A stretch of 11,222 nucleotides of DNA, taken from Gammaproteobacteria bacterium. GTDB taxonomy: Bacteria; Pseudomonadota; Gammaproteobacteria; GCA-001735895. Below the pieces are notes generated by a model that worked only from the letters and a program-made list of their open reading frames with translations, was not told where the DNA came from and searched no databases. The position numbers were made by a program, and so were the translations under genes. The number at the start of each line of letters is the position of its first letter. Within the stretch, counting starts at the first letter, position 1. Positions 7,787 through 11,222 of this stretch are shown in pieces. The stretch is taken from the NCBI GenBank assembly GCA_015494335.1, contig WGBK01000080.1, forward strand, positions 1-11,222, in the 5' to 3' direction.

Positions 7787-8073
7787 CGGCCCGCATCACC
7801 GCGCTGCTGCTCACCCTCGGTCTGGCTTCCGCCCCGGCCCTGGCGCAGGAACGCCTGGAGATGGAAGGCACCGCGATCATCGGCAACAAGGAGCTGCCGA
7901 AGATCCTCTACATCGTGCCCTGGAAAAGCGCCGAGACCATCGCCATGGACGCCCCCGAATACGACAGCGTGCTCGACCAGGCCCTGCGCCCGATCGACCG
8001 CGACAGCTTCCGCCGGCGCGTCAACTACTACCGGCATCTCTACCCCGAGCCCAACGGCAACGAATCCCAATGA
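7783..8073 (+). CDS. small secreted protein of unknown function
   Basis: The 96-residue protein starts at the ATG that overlaps the previous stop (ATGA). This start places a clean signal peptide at the N terminus (ITALLLTLGLASAPALA, cleavage after about residue 21). An upstream in-frame ATG at 7738 would add 15 polar residues before it and is rejected. The mature part is only about 75 residues. It contains EGTAIIGNKELPKILYIVPWK, then a polar and probably helical tail (RDSFRRRVNYYRHLYPEPNG). No Cys remains after the signal peptide and no known domain is recognised. It lies between the TPR lipoproteins and the ExbB-like gene, so it is probably a periplasmic accessory factor of the same system. 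The 57-base gap after it is the largest in the window. Confidence 0.8.
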   Translation: MTARITALLLTLGLASAPALAQERLEMEGTAIIGNKELPKILYIVPWKSAETIAMDAPEYDSVLDQALRPIDRDSFRRRVNYYRHLYPEPNGNESQ

Positions 8074-8091
8074 ACCGAAACCAAACCCAAA

Positions 8092-8105
8092 GGCGCACGG
8101 GCGCC
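8092..8105 (+). other. short GC hairpin between the small secreted protein and the exbB-like gene
   Basis: GGCGC (8092-8096) and GCGCC (8101-8105) can form a five-base stem around the loop ACGG. No T tract follows, so it is not an intrinsic terminator. It sits in the longest intergenic gap (8074-8130), just before the motor genes. An mRNA processing or stabilising role is possible; chance is equally likely at this GC content. I saw no promoter in this gap. Confidence 0.25.
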
Positions 8106-8130
8106 GACCATCACCACGGAGAGAAATCCC

Positions 8131-8784
8131 ATGCTTGATACCGTCATCCGTTTTTTCCAGTCCGGCGGCCCGTTCATGTACCCGATTCTCGCGGTGCTGG
8201 CGATTGGCCTGGCCATCACGGTGGAACGCTGGATGTACCTGACCAATGCCCAGGTGCGCAATCGCAGCGTCCTGCGCAAGCTGATGCCGATGCTCGAGAA
8301 GTGCGATCTCAACGGCGTACTGCAGGTGGCGCAGAAATCCAACGCCACGGTGGCCAAGATCCTCCACCAGGGCCTGCTCAACTTCAACAACGCGCGACGC
8401 CGCGACGACATCGAGGCCTCGATGGAAGAAGCCATCATGGAAGCCATTCCGCGTCTCGAGAAGCGCACCCACTACCTGGCCATGTTCGCCAACATCGCCA
8501 CCCTGCTGGGCCTGCTCGGCACCATCATCGGCCTGATCAAGGCCTTCACCGCCGTGGCCCAGGTCGATCCGTCGATGAAGGCGGAGATTCTTTCCACCTC
8601 CATCTCGGTGGCCATGAACACCACCGCCTTCGGTCTGATCGTCGCCATTCCGCTGCTGCTGGTCTACACCTACCTGCAGACCAAGACCACCGACATCATC
8701 GACTCGCTGGAAATGACCACGGTGCGCTTCACCAACCAGCTGGCACGCTGCAAGGCCCGCCAGCAGGGCAACCAGGCCCAGTAG
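8131..8784 (+). CDS. MotA/TolQ/ExbB-family proton channel protein
   Basis: Members of this family form the pentameric inner-membrane stator that couples the proton gradient to work on TonB, TolA or gliding machinery. The 217-residue protein shows the three expected membrane segments: about 14-31 (before Glu32-Arg33), about 117-140 (ATLLGLLGTIIGLIKAF) and about 157-182 (ISVAMNTTAFGLIVAIPLLL). A cytoplasmic region of about 80 residues lies between the first two. Thr131 and Thr165 match the conserved channel threonines of E. coli ExbB (Thr148, Thr181). The position of ExbB Glu176 appears to be Val160 here, with Asn163 nearby. A good Shine-Dalgarno sequence (GGAGAG, 8118-8123) supports the start. 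Two ExbD-like genes and a TonB-like gene follow, so this is the stator of that set. Assignment to ExbB or TolQ proper is not possible from sequence alone. Confidence 0.95.
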   Translation: MLDTVIRFFQSGGPFMYPILAVLAIGLAITVERWMYLTNAQVRNRSVLRKLMPMLEKCDLNGVLQVAQKSNATVAKILHQGLLNFNNARRRDDIEASMEEAIMEAIPRLEKRTHYLAMFANIATLLGLLGTIIGLIKAFTAVAQVDPSMKAEILSTSISVAMNTTAFGLIVAIPLLLVYTYLQTKTTDIIDSLEMTTVRFTNQLARCKARQQGNQAQ

Positions 8785-8799
8785 GCAGCGGAGCCGACC

Positions 8800-9297
8800 G
8801 TGAACTCACGCCGCCTGCGCGCCCGCGACAAGCATCCTGCCGTGGAGCTGAACATCACCGCCTTCATGAACCTGATGGTGGTGCTGGTTCCGTTCCTGCT
8901 GATGACCGCGGTGTTCTCGCAAACCACCGTGCTCGACCTCAACCTCCCGCCGCCCGGCAAGGCCGACAGCAAGCAGGACAAGAACCCGCCCTGGGAGCTG
9001 CGCGTCACCATCCGCAAGAACGCGCTGATCCTGTCCGACAACAAGGGCGGACTGATCAAGCGCATCCCGAAATACAAGGGCCGGCACAACTACCTGTTGC
9101 TGCGCCAGACGCTGAAGCAGATCAAGGCGCGCATGCCCGACAAGACCGCGCTGACCATCCTGTCGGAGCCGAACACCCGCTACGACGACCTGATCCAGGT
9201 GATGGATACCGCCCGCGCCTACCCGACCCTGTACGAGGGCGAGCAGGTGATGGCCGAGCTGTTTCCGGACATCTCCATCGGCGATGCCGCCCAGTAA
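8800..9297 (+). CDS. ExbD/TolR-family protein 1, with Asn at the proton-site position
   Basis: ExbD/TolR proteins place a single membrane helix inside the ExbB/TolQ pore and carry a periplasmic domain. This 165-residue protein has a basic N terminus, one membrane helix at about residues 20-40 (NITAFMNLMVVLVPFLLMTAVFS) and a periplasmic domain with the ExbD-type layout (WELRVTIRKNALIL, the PDKTALTILSEPNTRYDDLIQVMDTA segment). The family pattern here is LNxTxxxD, with the Asp (Asp25 in E. coli ExbD) essential for proton flow. In this protein the position is Asn24, codon AAC at 8869-8871. It starts with GTG, supported by GGAG at 8790-8793. It follows the exbB-like gene after 15 bases and precedes a second exbD-like gene that keeps the Asp. 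It may therefore act as a structural half of a mixed pair. Confidence 0.9.
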   Translation: MNSRRLRARDKHPAVELNITAFMNLMVVLVPFLLMTAVFSQTTVLDLNLPPPGKADSKQDKNPPWELRVTIRKNALILSDNKGGLIKRIPKYKGRHNYLLLRQTLKQIKARMPDKTALTILSEPNTRYDDLIQVMDTARAYPTLYEGEQVMAELFPDISIGDAAQ

Positions 9298-9321
9298 CAC
9301 GGACATGAGCCCGACACGAGC

Positions 9322-9819
9322 ATGAAACTGACCCGACGCGCCAAACGCATGCAGGAGCACCACGCCCGCCGCAAGGACCGCACGGCGAGCCTGAACATGG
9401 TGTCGCTGATGGACATCTTCACCATCCTGGTGTTCTTCCTGCTGGTCAATGCCTCCAATTCCGAGGTGCTGCCGTTGCCGAAGAACATCGTGCTGCCCGA
9501 ATCCAGCGCCGAGAAGGCACCCACCCGCAAGCTGGTCATCGCCGTCGACAAGCAGCAGATCCTGCTCGAGGGCAAGCCGGTGATGAAGGTGCCCGCCGCC
9601 CTCGGCAGCAAGTCCGCCACCCTGCGTCCGCTGTACCAGGCGCTGCTCGCGAAGCGCGGCAAGATCAAGGATCTGCAGGACGCCAAGGGCGTCGTCATCA
9701 TGGGCGACAAGGACATCCCCTACGCCCTGTTGAAGAAAATCATGCTCACCGCCTCCGGCGCCAACTTCACCAACATCTCGTTTGCGGTCAGCCGCAAGGC
9801 GGGCAAGGCCGATGGCTAG
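9322..9819 (+). CDS. ExbD/TolR-family protein 2, with the proton-site Asp
   Basis: This second 165-residue ExbD-like protein has a long basic N terminus (RRAKRMQEHHARRKDR), one membrane helix at about residues 24-44 (LNMVSLMDIFTILVFFLLVN) and a periplasmic domain ending in ANFTNISFAVS, typical of the family's last strand. Asp31 (codon GAC at 9412-9414) aligns with the essential Asp25 of E. coli ExbD. It is therefore the likely proton-carrying partner of the complex. Its sequence differs greatly from protein 1, so the pair is not a recent duplication. It begins 24 bases after protein 1 with no strong ribosome binding site, and its end overlaps the start of the TonB-like gene by eight bases. 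The order ExbB, ExbD, ExbD, TonB-like implies one assembled complex. Confidence 0.93.
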   Translation: MKLTRRAKRMQEHHARRKDRTASLNMVSLMDIFTILVFFLLVNASNSEVLPLPKNIVLPESSAEKAPTRKLVIAVDKQQILLEGKPVMKVPAALGSKSATLRPLYQALLAKRGKIKDLQDAKGVVIMGDKDIPYALLKKIMLTASGANFTNISFAVSRKAGKADG

Positions 9820-10816
9820 GCTGTCCGACGGCCCCGGCAAGGCTGCCGACAACGGCAGGGAACCGTTGCTGCCCTGGACCGTGGGCAGCGAGGACCGGCT
9901 GTTCCGGCGCATGGTCATCGCCTTCCTGCTGCTGTTTCTGCTCGCCGGTTTCATCATCAACCGCCTGACCCTGCCCGAGCCGCCGCAGAAGAAGCTGATC
10001 GAAGTTTCGCCGCGCCTCGCCAAGCTGATCCAGGAGAAGAAGAAGCAGCCGCCTCCGCCGCCGAAACCCAAGCCCAAGCCGGAGAAGAAGAAGGAACCGG
10101 AAAAGAAGAAGCCTGAGCCGAAGAAAAAGAAACCGGAAAAGAAAAAGCCCGAGGCCAAACCGAAACCGAAGCCCAAACCCAAGCCGAAGCCGGTTGACCG
10201 CCGCGCCGCTGCGCGTGCCAAGGCCCAGCAGAGCGGACTGATCGCGCTGCAGGATGACCTCGCCGACCTGCGCGAAAGCATCGACGCCGCCGATCTCGGC
10301 GTCACTCCGCAGCGCAAGACCGGAAAGAAGGCCGAGACCCTGGTCAGCAACCCGAACCTGATCGCCCGCAAGGCCACTGCAGGCAGCGGCGGCATCCGCA
10401 GCAACACGGCCAACCGCAAGGTCCAGAACAGCGAGCTGGCCCAGCGCAAGACCACCGCCGTCGCCAGCCGCATCGACAGCGCCAGCAAGATTGCCGAGAA
10501 GGCCAGCGGCAAGAAAGCGCGCGGCGCCGCCCGAAGCCAGGAAGAGATCGAGCGCGTGTTCCAGAAGAACAAGGGCGCCATCTTCAACATCTACAACCGC
10601 GAGCTGCGCAAGGACCCGGCCCTGCAGGGCAAGGTGGTCATCGAGCTGACCATCGCCCCCAACGGCAGCGTAACCAAGGTGCGCATCGTATCCAGCGAGC
10701 TCAACAACCCGAGGCTGGAGAAACGCCTGCTGTCCAAGGTGCGCAAGTTCCGTTTTGCCAACAAGCCGGTTCCTGCGATCACGGTCACCTACCCGATCGA
10801 CTTCCTGCCCTCCTGA
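9812..10816 (+). CDS. TonB-like energy transducer with AgmX/PglI-type C-terminal domain
   Basis: The 334-residue protein has the TonB plan: a short cytoplasmic N terminus, one membrane helix at about residues 34-50 (MVIAFLLLFLLAGFIIN), a Pro/Lys/Glu-rich periplasmic arm (about 75-127), an Ala/Lys/Arg-rich helical stretch and a C-terminal domain (about 241-334). That last domain (EEIERVFQKNKGAIFNIYNR, LQGKVVIELTIAPNGSVTKV, YPIDF) fits the AgmX/PglI C-terminal family, a TonB-C-like fold known from myxobacterial gliding proteins. The membrane helix has no His equivalent to His20 of E. coli TonB. The ATG at 9812 is chosen over an upstream TTG at 9782, because the latter would extend the overlap with exbD to 38 bases and only adds a polar extension. 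It is likely to transmit energy from the ExbB/ExbD/ExbD stator to the TPR lipoproteins or another outer-membrane partner. Confidence 0.9.
   Translation: MARLSDGPGKAADNGREPLLPWTVGSEDRLFRRMVIAFLLLFLLAGFIINRLTLPEPPQKKLIEVSPRLAKLIQEKKKQPPPPPKPKPKPEKKKEPEKKKPEPKKKKPEKKKPEAKPKPKPKPKPKPVDRRAAARAKAQQSGLIALQDDLADLRESIDAADLGVTPQRKTGKKAETLVSNPNLIARKATAGSGGIRSNTANRKVQNSELAQRKTTAVASRIDSASKIAEKASGKKARGAARSQEEIERVFQKNKGAIFNIYNRELRKDPALQGKVVIELTIAPNGSVTKVRIVSSELNNPRLEKRLLSKVRKFRFANKPVPAITVTYPIDFLPS
10034..10192 (+). repeat. degenerate Pro/Lys/Glu codon repeat in the TonB-like gene
   Basis: Residues 75-127 are almost only Pro, Lys and Glu, with KP dipeptides (KPKPKPKPKP) and EKKKPE blocks. The DNA is purine-rich on the coding strand and made of degenerate AAG/AAA/CCG/CCC/GAG codons. 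This is the expected periplasm-spanning arm of a TonB-like protein. Length variation between strains would be typical. The codons differ between units, so it is not an exact tandem DNA repeat. Confidence 0.85.
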
Positions 10817-10818
10817 TC

Positions 10819-11222
10819 ATGCGGATCGAGCGCCGCGACAACCTGTATGCCGGTTGTTTCGCGGCCATGGCCTGCGACTGCGAGATCCTCGTCGACAGCG
10901 ACGACGCGGCGCTGGCAGAGCGCCTGATCCGGCTCGGCGTCGACGAATGCCGGCGCATCGAGCGCAAGTTCAGCCGCTATCGCGACGACAACATCGTTCA
11001 CGCCATTCACCAGGCCGCCGGCCAGCGCCTGCGCGTCGACGACGAAACCGCCGACCTGCTCGATTTCGCCGAACGCTGCTGGCAGATCAGCGAGGGTCGC
11101 TTCGACATCACCTCAGGCATCCTGCGCCGTGCCTGGCGCTTCGATGGGAACTCACCCCTGCCCGCGGCCGAGACGGTCGAAGCCCTGCTGCCGCACATCG
11201 GCTGGGACAGGCTGCAATGGCA
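10819..11222 (+). CDS. second ApbE-family FAD:protein FMN transferase, 5' part, no signal peptide
   Basis: The gene starts two bases after the TonB-like gene and runs off the window; 134 codons are visible. The N terminus (MRIERRDNLYAGCFAAMACDCEILV) has no signal peptide or lipobox, so the product appears cytoplasmic, unlike the exported ApbE at 905-1915. Family motifs present are the first-strand segment FAAMACDCEILV, the helix ECRRIERKFSRYRDDNIVHAIHQA (the usual E..SRY...S.I..IN motif) and SEGRFDITSGILRRAWRFDG (the usual G.FDIT.G.L...W.F). The catalytic half lies beyond the window, so activity cannot be judged. Cytoplasmic ApbE forms are known that flavinylate soluble reductases. Its tight spacing suggests cotranscription with the motor genes. 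It is clearly not a copy of the first ApbE, as the two are very different in sequence. Confidence 0.88.
   Translation, partial: MRIERRDNLYAGCFAAMACDCEILVDSDDAALAERLIRLGVDECRRIERKFSRYRDDNIVHAIHQAAGQRLRVDDETADLLDFAERCWQISEGRFDITSGILRRAWRFDGNSPLPAAETVEALLPHIGWDRLQW

Noticed and set aside
9305..9325. A six-codon frame (MSPTRA) whose stop overlaps the start of the second exbD-like gene
   Set aside because: The ATGA overlap is suggestive of coupling, but there is no good ribosome binding site and such short frames are expected by chance.
9751..9771. SGANFT in the second ExbD, resembling a flavinylation motif
   Set aside because: The acceptor position is Asn rather than Thr/Ser and no Asp precedes it at the right place. 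The segment fits the last strand of the ExbD periplasmic domain.
9782..9811. TTG start giving a 10-residue longer TonB-like protein
   Set aside because: The ATG at 9812 gives a normal short overlap with the upstream gene; the extension is Arg/Ala-rich and matches no conserved feature.
8806..10590. A 594-codon minus-strand frame with Gly/Phe repeats opposite the exbD and TonB-like genes
   Set aside because: The GF-type repeat is simply the reverse complement of the Pro/Lys/Glu codons of the TonB arm. Three well-supported + strand genes occupy the same DNA.

Overview
The window reads as GC-rich proteobacterial chromosome, most likely a gammaproteobacterium. That is an inference from Tol/Ton-type envelope genes, classical Sec signal peptides, lipoboxes and strong G/C third-position bias; no rRNA or other taxonomic marker is present. 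Every supported gene lies on the + strand. Neighbours overlap by 4 to 17 bases or are separated by 57 bases at most, so there is no stretch of 300 bases without a gene. No tRNA, rRNA, CRISPR array, insertion sequence or attachment site was seen.

Layout. Bases 1-885 are the 3' part of an alkaline-phosphatase-fold-like (DUF1501-like) protein. Next comes an exported FAD:protein FMN transferase (ApbE, 905-1915) and an exported 202-residue protein with a short coiled coil and a beta-rich domain (1936-2544). Then three TPR proteins follow: a secreted TPR plus coiled-coil protein (2561-4441), a very large TPR lipoprotein (4438-7218) and a small TPR lipoprotein (7202-7786). A small secreted protein of unknown function (7783-8073) leads into a complete proton-motive-force transducing module: one ExbB/TolQ-like protein (8131-8784), two different ExbD/TolR-like proteins (8800-9297 and 9322-9819) and a TonB-like protein with an AgmX/PglI-type C-terminal domain (9812-10816). 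The window ends inside a second ApbE-family gene that lacks a signal peptide (10819-11222).

How the parts may work together (inference). The ExbB/ExbD/ExbD complex would harvest the proton gradient at the inner membrane. The TonB-like protein would span the periplasm through its Pro/Lys-rich arm. The two TPR lipoproteins and the secreted TPR/coiled-coil protein would form the periplasmic or outer-membrane partner. The arrangement resembles, at the level of domains, the TolQ/TolR/TPR/AgmX sets known from myxobacterial gliding loci, and differs from a standard TonB-ExbB-ExbD iron-uptake set. The two ApbE genes suggest a link with covalently flavinylated proteins, but no canonical flavinylation target is visible in the window.

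Most notable signals: (i) the first ExbD has Asn where the proton-conducting Asp is expected, while the second keeps the Asp; (ii) a perfect 16-bp palindrome followed 15 bases later by a perfect TATAAT inside the 3' end of the first apbE, directly upstream of the TPR genes; (iii) a terminator-like hairpin with a T tract in the first codons of that apbE.
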